Part shown: in pieces, positions 54,791-64,000 of the stretch
How positions within the stretch are numbered: position 1 is the stretch's first letter
Layout: each line of letters opens with the position of its first letter
NCBI GenBank assembly: GCA_036426205.1
Contig: CM071574.1
Coordinates: 13,409,648 to 13,473,647 of the forward strand
Length of the DNA stretch: 64,000 bases
Origin: Ascaphus truei
Taxonomy: Eukaryota > Chordata > Amphibia > Anura > Ascaphidae
Direction of reading: 5' to 3'
Translations under genes and position numbers: made by a program
The notes under the pieces: generated by a model
Databases searched by the model: none
The model's input: the letters and a program-made list of their open reading frames with translations, nothing else
Told to the model about the DNA's origin: nothing

Positions 54791-55041
54791 GGACAAGGGG
54801 GAAGCGAGATTGGCATGGAGCAGTACTCACCTGACTTGCTCCATGCAGGAAAGGGCGGGCCTCGCTATGCAAGCTCAGATAGAGCTTTTTGCAGAGACGC
54901 GCGTGCTTCCTTGCACATCGTGAGCGCGCTAAATCCTGTCACGCCAGTGCCCTCTGTCACCCGCTGTTGGTGGCCCTGGATCCAGGGGGGGGCAAGCGCC
55001 ACCCCCCCTTGCCCCCTCCTGCGGACGCCCATGAACATTCA

Positions 55042-55729
55042 ACATTCAATATCCATATGGTAAAATGTATGTGAACCGTTAGTTGAGTACTTTATGGCTA
55101 CCCCTTGTGCAGCAAGCACTTCAACTAAGCGTCTCCTGTAACTGCTGGTCAGTGTCTCACAACGTTTTTGAGTAATTTTGGCCCATTCCTCCTTACAGAA
55201 CTGCTTCAACGCAGTGACATTTGAGGCCTTCAATGTTTCTCATTGAGACCAAAAAGTTCTACCTTTGACTCGTCTGTTCAGAGAACATAGTTCCAGAAGT
55301 CTTGTGGATCGTGTACGTGCTCTTTGGCGAACTTAAGATGGGCAGCAATGTTCTTTTTAGAGAGCAGTGGTTTCCTCCTGGCTTCCTGTGGTTTCCGTCC
55401 ATGAACACTATTCTTGTTCAGTCTTTTTTCTGATTGTTGAGTTATGAACACTCACATTAGCTAAAGTGAGAGTGGCCTATAGATCCTTGGATGTTACTCT
55501 GGGGTTCTTTGTGACTTCTTGGATGATTTGCCGGTTTGTTCTTGGATAGATTTTGGTAGGACAATCTCTCCTGGGTAGAGTGACTGTGGTCTTTAAGTTT
55601 CTCCATTTGTAGACTGCAGTGGATTGGTGGAGCCCCAAATCCTTAGAAATGGTTTTGTAACCCTTTCTAGACTGATGAGCATCAATTACTGCTTTTCTGA
55701 AGTCCTCAGAGATTAATTTTGATCGTGGC
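55042..55729 (-). pseudogene. Tc1-like transposase, deleted and frameshifted
   Basis: From the N-terminus (minus strand, 55729 downwards) it reads MPRSK, SEDFRK, DAHQSRKGYKTISKDLGLH, the paired-like helix-turn-helix of Tc1 transposases. KTTVTLPR and VTKNPRVTSKDL follow. The first catalytic region TDESKVELFG is visible near 55255-55280 in a shifted frame. The sequence then jumps to the conserved C-terminus, FCKEEWAKI near 55180 and RRRLVEVLAAQG near 55110. The second Asp and the Glu of the DD34E triad fall in the deleted middle. The ATG itself is broken by the LTR inserted at 55730. It cannot be active. Confidence 0.85.
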
Positions 55730-56833
55730 TGTAATGATGCTCATCTCAAGCAGGAAACGGACCCGCAGGGCTAAGGTCAGAAGGTGAAAGACAGACCTGA
55801 GCCGAGGGACAGTCCTGATAGAGTAGTGAGTAGTAGGCCGAAGGTCAGGGCTGGTAGCAGAGTTGTGTAGTCAGTGTGGATACAGAGGTCGAGGCAGGCA
55901 GAAATCATAGGGTAGTCGAGATACTTGCAATGGTCGGAGCGGGCTGAAGACAAAGGTATTTAAAACCAGAGACAGAACATGAAACACAGACAGAGCTCAG
56001 TGCACATCCAATGAAACTTATACATGGTACAGTGCCTAAATATATATGTATAGATATCTATTAAATAAAATGGTCTTTTAGTTTAACATTTTGGTCAAAG
56101 GGTCCCTAACACTAATATCAATTCTTAATAAACTGTGCATTACCAGGAAGAATGATTTATAATAAATCTGTCAAAATTAGTTGCATAGTTCTAAGTCTGA
56201 TTGAAGCTTTTATTAACCTGTACATTACCAGGAAAAGCACTCTGTATTAGATTTGTCACAATCATACTGCAAGCAAGCAAGTTCCCCTGAGAGTGGGAGA
56301 TGCGATGGAGTGAGCTTATAACCACTTAAATGTGGGAGGGGGTGAACTTCTACAAGATAGGAAGAGCCACCCTCCAATTAGCTAAGACCAGCTGAACAAG
56401 AATTGTAAAACATTCAGGACACCTGCAAGCTCATATTGAACCCCCAAAATAACCACCTGTGTTTCATGTTCTGTCTCTGGTTTTAAATATATATTGCCAT
56501 GCTCAGTAGCACTCCTCTGTGACACTTATATGCTTATATATATGTTGTGGTTATTTTGGCGGTTCAATATGAGCTTGCAGGTGTCCTGTATGAAGACAAA
56601 GGTAGTCGAGGTATGTGAGCCGGGTCTGGTAACGTGACAGACAAAAAGCATAAACGCATTGCATGTACACAGCATGTAACTGGATCTTTGCTCTGCAACT
56701 TCCTGCTCAGGGCTGTCCTGTTAAAGGAAGTTGCCAGGAGCAAAAATGGACGATCCAGCCACAGATTGCGTACAAGAGCAAAATCCCGGACCGGAATTTG
56801 AAAACCCGGAAAGGATTTTGCCAAACCTCATAA
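55730..56833. mobile_element. LTR inserted in the Tc1 start codon, itself interrupted
   Basis: The Tc1 text GATCGTGGC|ATGACATG is broken, with TGGC repeated on both sides (55726-55729 and 56834-56837). The insert starts TGTAATGATG. Its right end CCTCATAA looks like a decayed complement of that start. Outer LTR-like parts are 55730-55958 and about 56591-56833, around 470 bp once the inner insertion is removed. No internal genes, so it is a solo LTR. Confidence 0.65.
55959..56590. mobile_element. Fold-back insertion with 14-bp duplication
   Basis: TGAAGACAAAGGTA occurs at 55945-55958 and 56591-56604. Inside are two interleaved inverted pairs. The first is AAACCAGAGACAGAACATGAAACACAG at 55962-55988 against 56457-56486. 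The second is about 42 bp starting CAGGACACCTGCAAGCTC at 56415-56456 against 56545-56588. The order is A...C A'...C'. One segment (56078-56100) resembles the repeats at 38.9 and 39.2 kb. No coding. Confidence 0.68.
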
Positions 56834-57202
56834 TGGCATGACATGTTTCCACACACCTGTATGGTGAAGACCAAACTCACAAAGTTTATGATCTTTATAT
56901 CAGGTGGTGTCTCCCAAACTCACCCCTGAAGAGCTATTTAATTATCCCCTTTAATTTAGCTGATAAACCAGGCTTTCACATAATTTTGCACATACCCTGT
57001 CTCTTAATTACTCATTGTTTATCTAATTCATACATCAGTTTGTTTCCAAAGCAATGAAATTGGTTACTATAAACCCTATTGGATATTTAAGAAAAGACTG
57101 GTTTTGATTCAAGAAGATAATTATTACGAATTTTCGTAATTATCATTGGGTTCACAAACGTGTTCTCGCCACTGTATGTGAGGAAGCACTTCTTCATAGA
57201 AT

Positions 57203-58190
57203 GTTGATAATAATAATAATAGTAACTTTATTTATATTGCACATTTCTCTCAATGGGATTCAAAGCACTTCAGTTACAAAAAGGAAAAAAGAAAACATTT
57301 AAGGTTATAAATGAAGACCAAACACAAGTAAAGATGCAATAAAGGATAGCTATTAAATGCCAGGCAGGTTGTGGTTCATTAATTAAATGCCTGGTTAAAC
57401 GGGTAGGTTTTGAACCTGTTTTTACAGATTTCCAGAAACGAGTCCTTCATTTGGAGATTGAAGTGAGTGAATTGGAGTGTAGGGAGTTAGAAGCTCCGTC
57501 ACATAGCTGGGACCCTGGTCATGTAGTGCTTTAAATGTCAGAAAGCCAATTTTGAAATAAATTCGCTATTTTACAGGAAGCCGGTACAGATAATGGACAA
57601 CAGGTGTTATGTGGCAAGAACGGGTCTAGATCGTTAATAAGCTGGCCTTAGCATTCTCCAACAGCTTCAGGCAGTGCAGTTTTTTCCCAGGTAAAGGGCT
57701 TTGCAGTATTCTAGATGTGAGGACACAAAGGCATGGCCAAACATAGTAAGATCCTCTTGGGGGATCACGTGACTTAATCCTGGCTATGTGTTTTAGGTGG
57801 AAGAACAAAGATTTGATTATGGCTGACACCTGATGTTTAAGGGTCAAGTCACAGTCAATAACAACACCAAGATTCCACACATGGACATAGTTTAGCAACT
57901 GGGAACTCCCAAGCTAAAGGCCAGTTGGTTTACCTAGTTGCAGGCTTTGTGTCTTCCGATGGTGAGCATCCACTACAAGCACTTCTGTCTTAAAAGGATG
58001 CAACCTCAACCAACTGGCACTGATCCACTCTAGGAGCTCAGATAAACATCTGTTGAAGACTGCTAATGGGTCCTTAGTACCTGGTGCAAAGGAAAGTAGA
58101 GTTGAGTGTCATCTGCATAGCCGTGATAACCCAGGCCATGCCGTCTGATTAGTTGGTGTAATAGTCTCCTAATAGAGGTGGGAAAGACAA
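57203..58190 (-). pseudogene. L2-like LINE reverse transcriptase fragment
   Basis: On the minus strand, 58190 to about 58096 reads LLHQLIRRHGLGYHGYADDTQLY, including the YADD catalytic box of reverse transcriptases (58096-58119). After frameshifts come SELLEWISASWLRLHPFKTE (about 58020) and NLGVVIDCDLTLKH with SLFFHLKHIARI (57870-57790). Then SPLPGKKLHCLKLLENA (about 57690) and, after another shift, LTFKALHDQGPSYVTELL, TPYTPIHSLQ and KNRFKTYPFNQAF (57540-57400). This is the palm, thumb and C-terminus of L2/CR1-type LINEs in order. The 3' UTR runs to an (ATA)n tail at about 57209-57225. It is 5'-truncated, with several frame breaks. Confidence 0.82.
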
Positions 58191-58391
58191 ATACAGTATA
58201 GTAGGGGAATTAAAAAATGATTGGAAAAAACATAAAGCGATCCTAATTTTTTTTTTTTAAAGACAAGGATCAAATAGAGTTTAAGGTTTTACAGCAGGTA
58301 GGAAAATGGGTAGACTGGGTGGTTTGCATACTGAATGTTTCCATACTTCAACATATATTGAGAAGTTAAAACAAATGTAATTATAATGTAT

Positions 58392-58862
58392 GTAAGCGGG
58401 GCAAGCCTGTTTACAACAGCTAGAGCTGTTGGGTGTCGGCCAGGCAGTGGTTAATCCCTGTGTGGAGGACGGCAGGGCTACAAACGAGCCCAGCTAAGTT
58501 TAGAAAGGCATTTAAAAGGCAGGAAAGTGAACCATTTGGCTGTCTCTCCCTAGTCTGCGTACAGACCACACGTGTGTCCTTTATCCCTAGGGACACTGGT
58601 GTGTGCAGGCTATATCCCCTTATCCTTGATGCCAAGGGACACCAGATATCTATTTAGACACCTATAGATGTATGGACTTTCATACGCTGGGAAACTGAAC
58701 TTTGGCCTAGAATAGCCCTATACTTTATCCTGTCCTGTCTTTTTCTGCACCTTGGCTGAGGGAAAGTCTATGTTTTTTATTCATGCACTTTGGCGAAATA
58801 AAGCCTACATTTATTTTCCAAAAACAAGTCTCCTGACTGTACCTCTGCACACATCGCCTACA
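58392..58862 (+). mobile_element. Solo LTR with exact 5-bp duplication
   Basis: TGTAAGCGGGGC to CATCGCCTACA, flanked by ATGTA (58387-58391 and 58863-58867). The 471-bp LTR has a plus-strand AATAAA signal (58797-58802) about 60 bp before its end and a CATTTAAAAGG TATA-like box near 58508, so its sense is plus. A 5-bp duplication fits gypsy- or copia-like or retroviral integrases. No internal region remains. Confidence 0.82.
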
Positions 58863-58867
58863 ATGTA

Positions 58868-59890
58868 ATATATTTTAGATAGCATTTCCAAAAAATAATA
58901 ATCACACGTCCAGAAGAGTAGAGTAGTATTACAACTTTAAATTATGTTAAAATAGTTCAACCTCTTAAAACTAGCTTACATCGTACTTATACCAGAAAAT
59001 TGTTACAGATATGAATATAAACAGTATGAGAGAAAGGTCCTACTCAGGAGATCTTACAGTCTAAACAGTGTAGATGAAGACAAGTATTAGGATCGCAAAT
59101 AAGTGAACATGGTTTATAAATACAGTAACAAGAAGAATGTACAAACACTATTTGGTAAATCATTATGTGTAACAACCACAGTTAGAATTAGGAGTGGGTA
59201 TATATTATCATGTCAATGCTACTAATATGATTGTATGCATTATATTTGTACCATATCAGTTTCATACTCATCACTCACTGGCAAAACGACTTAATCTGAA
59301 TATTAATTAAAATATCTGTTCATATCAAAGGTATGTTTAATATCAGTTCTCCTGATCTCTCCCTCTCATAGACAAATCTTTGTATTGTGCTCTCATTGCA
59401 TTTTTTCTTTTCTTTGGAATTTTATTTTCTAAATATTATTGTTCAGAGATCCTTTGGCTATATCTGCTTCCCACCCATCCCATATCACCGTGGTGAGAAT
59501 CTGGCTAATGCATATTTTCACAGGTAAGGGAGTGCAAGTGTCATGTTATATGTTGAAAAGACCTAGAACACATCATAGTGCAATAAGTTCTTATAAGTAT
59601 AGGTGATGTGTTGATAAGAGATCTCTGAAGTGGAAACTCACATTCTTCCATAATCAATCAAACATATCCAAAACTATGGCAAATATCTCAGAAGACAGTG
59701 GGGGTCCTATTCAATCTTGACTCAAATGAGTAGAAGTCAATCCCAAATCTCATGTGGGGTGGGTGTGGTGATGACAATGGCAATGCAGGAGTCAATGGAA
59801 AGAGAAAGCCAACAAAGTGCAATCCAGATAAAAGGTGCAACTTTATAAATGTAAAAATATAGAATGTACACTTGTGTATTTGTAGGGCTT
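58868..59890. other. No gene recognised, AT-rich
   Basis: AT-rich apparently unique sequence. Confidence 0.4.
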
Positions 59891-60600
59891 TGTTTATTAC
59901 ATTTTTGGATTGTTTAGGCAATTAATTTAATTGTTATGTTTGTTAGGGGTTACATTTCTTTAATTGTTGTGTATTTTTGGGCCTGTAGATTTTTTTTAAT
60001 GTTGCCCATTGACTGCTATAGTGGCTAATCATGCCCATATTATATACTGTGCGAATCAATGGGTAGAGGGTGGGTGTACTTGTTCGGGGGTGGGTGGTTA
60101 GGCCTCCCGGGTGGGTAGCCGGGGAGGGGGCTTAACCCCTTAATTACTATAGCGGTTACTAATAGCTAAGTTGATTAGGAGTTAGGGGACATTAGATTGT
60201 ATTTTTTCTTGTTGTTTTCCTGCCAACGGAGGACATGGACGTGGAGGATGATGTTGAGGATGGCCTTCACCATGGCAGGGGTAAGTATAAGTTTTATTTA
60301 CTTTATGCTGGCTGATAATGTTTTGTTTTGAAGGGACAAATGCACCATTATCCATATCTGGATAATAGTAATTTTGCTCATTACTGTACTGTATTTGTTG
60401 GGGGGACTGTTGGGGGTAGAGGAGGTGGGTATTAGGGTTGTTGTGTTTTTGAATGTTTATTGTGGGTAGCGGGGATGGATGAAGGTGATGTTTGGCCGTG
60501 ATGGGTATTTATACCTACTGGGTGGTTAGCGGGAGTGTAACCCCTTCATTACCATAGCGGTATTAACTGCTAAAGTAATTAAGGGGTTAAAGTAATAATG
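59891..60600. repeat. Duplicated unit with AACCCCTTAATTAC hairpin
   Basis: Two related units about 404 bp apart each run through a GGGTGGTTAG...GTAGC/GCGGG box. That is followed by TTAACCCCTTAATTACTATAGCGG (60131 on) or GTAACCCCTTCATTACCATAGCGG (60536 on), and then a pairing arm such as GTAATTAAGGGGTT (60577-60590). Between them, GACATGGACGTGGAGGATGATG leads to CAGGGGTAAGTATAAG (60234-60290), an acidic frame followed by a consensus-like splice donor. The unit looks like part of an unassigned repeat. Confidence 0.5.
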
Positions 60601-61080
60601 GCCGCTGCATCTGTACGTATACACCAATAATACTCTCAGACTTCTCACCTACCCCGTCCACCTACTTTTTCTCTTCCCATCTGGACCTCCTTTTATTTAT
60701 GTGTGCTGTTTGTTACGTGTTTGGCTTGGTACACGGATATAAATATAGAGTACATTGAACTGGGCTTCATACTTATTCAGCTGAGCAATTAATACCACAT
60801 GCAGATGTATTTCTGTAGAAAAAAAGTGTCATGGGATGAGGACATTGGCTTTCCAACATTTGTCACAGCTGTCTTTTACCTCTAGTGAAGTTGCTTTGTG
60901 CCAAAATATTCCTAAGCAGTGTGCACGCATGCGATTTTCTAAAAGTACTGCTGAGATCTGATTAATAAACATTTTTGGCTATGGAAATAGCACAATACAT
61001 TTCTTGTAACCATCTTTTCCCCTAAGAAAAGTCTCTCATATGCATGTTAAATGCACAGTTATTTTGCCTTTTTTAAGATT
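60601..61080. other. No gene recognised, AT-rich
   Basis: AT-rich apparently unique sequence. Confidence 0.4.
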
Positions 61081-61345
61081 TGTATGTATGTATGTATGTA
61101 TATCTTTATTTATATAGCACCATTAATGTTCATAGCGCGTCACAGCAGTAATACATGTGACAATCATATAAATAACAAATAATACAAATAACACATAATG
61201 GGAAGAAGCGCTTCAGACATAAAAGTGACACTTAGGAAAAGGAGTCCCTGCCCCGAAGAGCTCACAATCTAATTGGTAAGTAGGAAGACCGTACAGAGCC
61301 AGTAGGAAGGTGTTCTGGTAAGTGCATCTGCAAGGGGACATATTT
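61081..61345 (-). repeat. LINE 3' tail, minus strand, best-preserved copy
   Basis: A (TGTA)n tail, then ATCTTTATTTATATAGCACC, CAGCAGTAATACATGTGAC, GAAGCGCTTCAGACATAAAAG and GAGCTCACAATCTAATTGG, continuing to about 61345. It is the complement of the LINE 3' UTR at 18820-18990. Confidence 0.75.
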
Positions 61346-63663
61346 CTAGTTTCTAGTTGTACCACTGAGATGCCATTCAAACCAATGCATTTTAAGGCTT
61401 TTGATGCTGAAGATGCTAGAATTTCAACTTGCTAATTGCATGATGTTTGAAGTTGTTATATATTTTCTTTTTCTCTTATGAACTGTGTTTTATTTACAGG
61501 GTTAAAGGCTTGATTAAAGGATTGTAAGGCACGATATGCAGACTATTAAGCTTCCCTCCTATTTTTTTAATACCTGCAACTGTATAACAAGGACATAGAG
61601 TATTGTTGGAAGACTAAAAAAAATATGCAAGTAAATGAACAATACCAACACCTAAGGGTTATTTTAAAGAGTTGATTCCTCATTTAAACATCGAACTCTA
61701 GAGGAGTAGACAAGATAATGGCTACTGTCAGACAACCCCTGCTGGTATAGGTGGTTGCATTATGCAACTTCCCTGATGATACACAGTAGATATAGATGAC
61801 TGCAGTCATCCTCCAGCTTTCATTCCTGATAAGAAAACAGCACAGATAAAAGGGGGAGATGGGTTTTCTCAAGTATCTATTCCAGAAGTCTACTTGTGAG
61901 TCATTGTACCAAAGTTCAAGCCAGGCATCCTCTGAGACAAAAAAATAAATGTAAAATATACCATTACAGTAATTGCATTGGGACTATATTGGTAAACCAC
62001 AAAAAAAAAATAATATTTATGTTTGAGGCTGAGCTCCTGTCACACACTCCCTTTTTCCTGTCTATCTTCTACTACACTAACACAAAGGTATTAATTTGTA
62101 AATTATATTCACTGTTTACTGGAATTAGATAGTCTTCCGTGGTCTGTTCCTTTGGAGTTAGCTAAAATGATGCTAGGTATTACTGTTACCCAGAAGGAAG
62201 TTTTTTCCTGGAAACCTCCAGTAAGCCATCAAGCACAAGCAGTTTTACAGGAACATTTCCCTCAAGGGTTCAGTAAGAAAAAAATATTCATACATTAATT
62301 TGACTTTTGTCCTAGTGATTTTGAAACTCCATGTGTTAGACTATCATAAATTTGGGCTATACGAGTAAGGATGCAAAATAGGTCACCTTCTAAACATTTA
62401 TGGTTAGTTAAAGGGTATGGTGAACTAGGCAGCCATATGACATACTGTTATCATTACTGTGTAATAAGTACCAAAGTCACTAATGTATATTTAATGCTAG
62501 TTTTTCTTGTTTTGCATATTCCAATTTTGTTTTAACTTGTGCAGAAACTCTAATTAAGTTGTGTGGGAAATATATTGTAAATGGTCCAGCATTAAAACAA
62601 TTAGCAACAAAAGACAAATATTTTTGTGGTCACAGCTCCTGCATAACATATTTCTCAATAAACCAGCACAACCGTGTAGCTATTGTGACCTAATCATGGA
62701 TGGATTTGTTGTGTGATAAATGTGAGCTTCAACAGAGTAGATATTGTATATATTTTAGGTTTGTGTTTTAACAGTGCTTGATTAAGAATGCTGGCGATTG
62801 ACTGGCCATTCCGTTACCAACAAAGCAGGTAAAAAATTACAGCAACAGGGGGTTTACTAGAGATTCAGTTTTGTCCCCTATCTGCCCTCTTTTTTTTTAC
62901 AAACAGGAAACAGTTTTAGGATTGTTTAATTTGTATTAAATAGATACTTAGAAGATGAAGGCAGATAAGGACCATTTGGCACTTCCCATCTGTTTGTAAC
63001 CCACATAATCTTCCTAGAGATAAGACCCATAAGTATCAGTATTCAGAGACATTGAAATGGATTTCACATGTCAACAGGTATTGATACTTTTCCAGTGAAC
63101 TAGCCAACTGACTATTCTCTTTTATATCAGGACAGTACAGGGTTGTAGACGAATATGACATTTCTTTACATTGACATAGAGAGTGTGACTTAAATATTTT
63201 ATATAGTATAGGAATGGTACTAGCACACGAAGATAAAGGTTAACTAGTCTATATTTATGTACTAATTAAAGTTACTGTAGGCAAAACCATTGCGTTAGAA
63301 TTTTGTGCATTTTGGATATTCACTGCTGGTAAAACATTTGCGGAGATTTCCACCAGAACTCACCAACTGCAAGTATCTTACTTTGAGAGCACTTTAATAC
63401 ACTTTTTGCGAAAATGGTTGTCGAATCTTGGCAAATTTTGGCAAATTACTGGAATTTCACAAATATTTGCATATATATGTTGAGAAGGGCTCATTTAAAT
63501 ACACAACACAATAAAATAGCCGTCTCTCCATTTCCCAAATTTGAGAATGTCTTAAAAACAGTTCCAGAACTTTTGCAAAGCGGACTAGGACTGGTTCACA
63601 TGTCTAATCCAAATATCCACCCTAATCTAGAAATCTCTGTATGAATCAATTATGTGAATCAGC
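61346..63663. other. No gene recognised, AT-rich
   Basis: AT-rich apparently unique sequence. No repeat ends, RNA genes or exons recognised. Short frames resemble nothing known. Confidence 0.4.
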
Positions 63664-63680
63664 TATTTGAGGTGGAGAGA

Positions 63681-63859
63681 AGTAGCAAGGGATGGGCTGG
63701 ACTGCGAACTCCTATGAAAGCACTCAACAACTCACCGAGATTGTATAAAAATAAAAAAGTTTCTTAAACGACATGATTAAAACAAAAAACACGATAGGAC
63801 AAAAACAGGGGGATAGCACTCCCACGCGTTTCACGTTTAAACAGCGCTTTCTCTAGGAG
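63681..63859 (-). mobile_element. Penelope-like insertion with 17-bp duplication
   Basis: TATTTGAGGTGGAGAGA is exactly duplicated at 63664-63680 and 63860-63876, bounding 179 bp. On the minus strand the insert starts CTCCTAGAGAAAGCGCTG and continues to ACGTGAAACGCGTGGGAG, a hammerhead-like order (CUANAGA-like box, hairpin, GAAA, CGCG). The dinucleotide after CGCG is UG rather than UH and the first box is altered, so ribozyme activity is unlikely. The long exact duplication fits target-primed reverse transcription. Confidence 0.75.
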
Positions 63860-64000
63860 TATTTGAGGTGGAGAGACTGTAATTACATTACTAATATCTA
63901 TATGATATGGGATATTGAAACAAGGTCAGTTCTCATGGTCAACATCAATAATACCTTCTTTTGAACTTTGACTGTTCCTTTCATTAAGCGCTAGAAAGAT

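Larger units (their letters stand above)
53041..55030. mobile_element. 2-kb element with minisatellite interior, 8-bp duplication
   Basis: The ends GGGCGTCCACAG and CTGCGGACGCCC are inverted. Flanks ATGCACAT (53033-53040) and ATGAACAT (55031-55038) are 8 bp with one change. Inside are GACTGACTTGGG-type repeats, a CT-rich array, a CA/CG array and a G-rich array. A segment near 54944-54980 resembles the right end of the 38.6-kb element (CGCCAGTGCCCTCTGT, GGTGGCCCTGG), so two related elements may be fused or nested. Very long open frames are repeat artefacts. Confidence 0.6.
55042..57174 (-). mobile_element. Tc1-like DNA transposon, interrupted
   Basis: The right terminal repeat reads, on the minus strand, CAGTGGCGAGAACACGTTTG from 57174, next to a TA (57175-57176), as in Tc1/mariner elements. 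Then follow a typical 5' region (56838-57120) and a transposase relic. The left terminal repeat is reduced to about GTATGTGAACC near 55063. An LTR insertion occupies 55730-56833, so the Tc1 sequence itself is about 1.03 kb, with a further internal deletion. Confidence 0.82.

Overview
This window looks like repeat-dominated, non-coding DNA from a vertebrate. I recognise no host protein-coding exon, tRNA, rRNA or CRISPR array. The mix of repeats suggests an amphibian, probably a frog or toad. It includes Tc1-like DNA transposons, L2/CR1-like and RTE-like LINE fragments, many short hAT-like MITEs, Penelope-like pieces with hammerhead-ribozyme motifs, solo LTRs and TTAA-flanked MITEs. The taxon is an impression from recalled repeat families, not a database result. 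All the longest open frames (up to about 460 codons) lie in GC-rich minisatellites or (CA)n tracts, where every frame is open.

Layout. 1-3.4 kb: LINE-like 3' sequence, then a 1.56-kb near-perfect palindrome inside an insertion bounded by a 15-bp direct repeat. 3.4-16 kb: AT-rich DNA with a solo LTR (4.3-5.0 kb), a hAT-like MITE (5.8 kb) and several fold-back MITEs. 16-21 kb: Penelope-like sequence with a complete predicted hammerhead ribozyme (17.6 kb), an L2/CR1-like LINE end split by a hAT-like element (18.2-18.9 kb) and an RTE-like LINE fragment (20.2 kb). 21.3-23.0 kb: a hAT-like element filled with minisatellite. 23-30.9 kb: MITEs, a 16-bp tandem array, and a MITE split by a 1.3-kb fold-back insertion with a 15-bp target-site duplication, followed by a (CA)n-rich composite. 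32-37.6 kb: two solo LTRs and a Penelope-like fragment. 38.6-41.8 kb: a 3.1-kb hAT-like element with an exact 8-bp duplication, holding a nested TTAA element and G-rich minisatellites. 42-50 kb: another TTAA MITE, a solo LTR, several MITEs, LINE 3' ends and a Helitron-type 3' terminus. 53.0-57.2 kb: a hAT-like element with minisatellites next to a Tc1-like transposon. The Tc1 start codon is broken by an LTR, and that LTR is itself broken by a fold-back element. 57.2-58.9 kb: an L2-like reverse-transcriptase fragment with an intact YADD motif, then a solo LTR with a 5-bp duplication. 59-64 kb: mostly unrecognised AT-rich DNA, with a duplicated hairpin unit and a Penelope-like insertion flanked by a 17-bp duplication.

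No genes act together here. The interest lies in the layering of insertions and in two recurring designs. The first is fold-back insertions with exact 14-17 bp duplications, some carrying hammerhead-like motifs. The second is hAT-like elements whose interiors have expanded into minisatellites. Coordinates were counted by eye and edges may be off by a few bases. Copy identity was judged by reading, not by alignment software.
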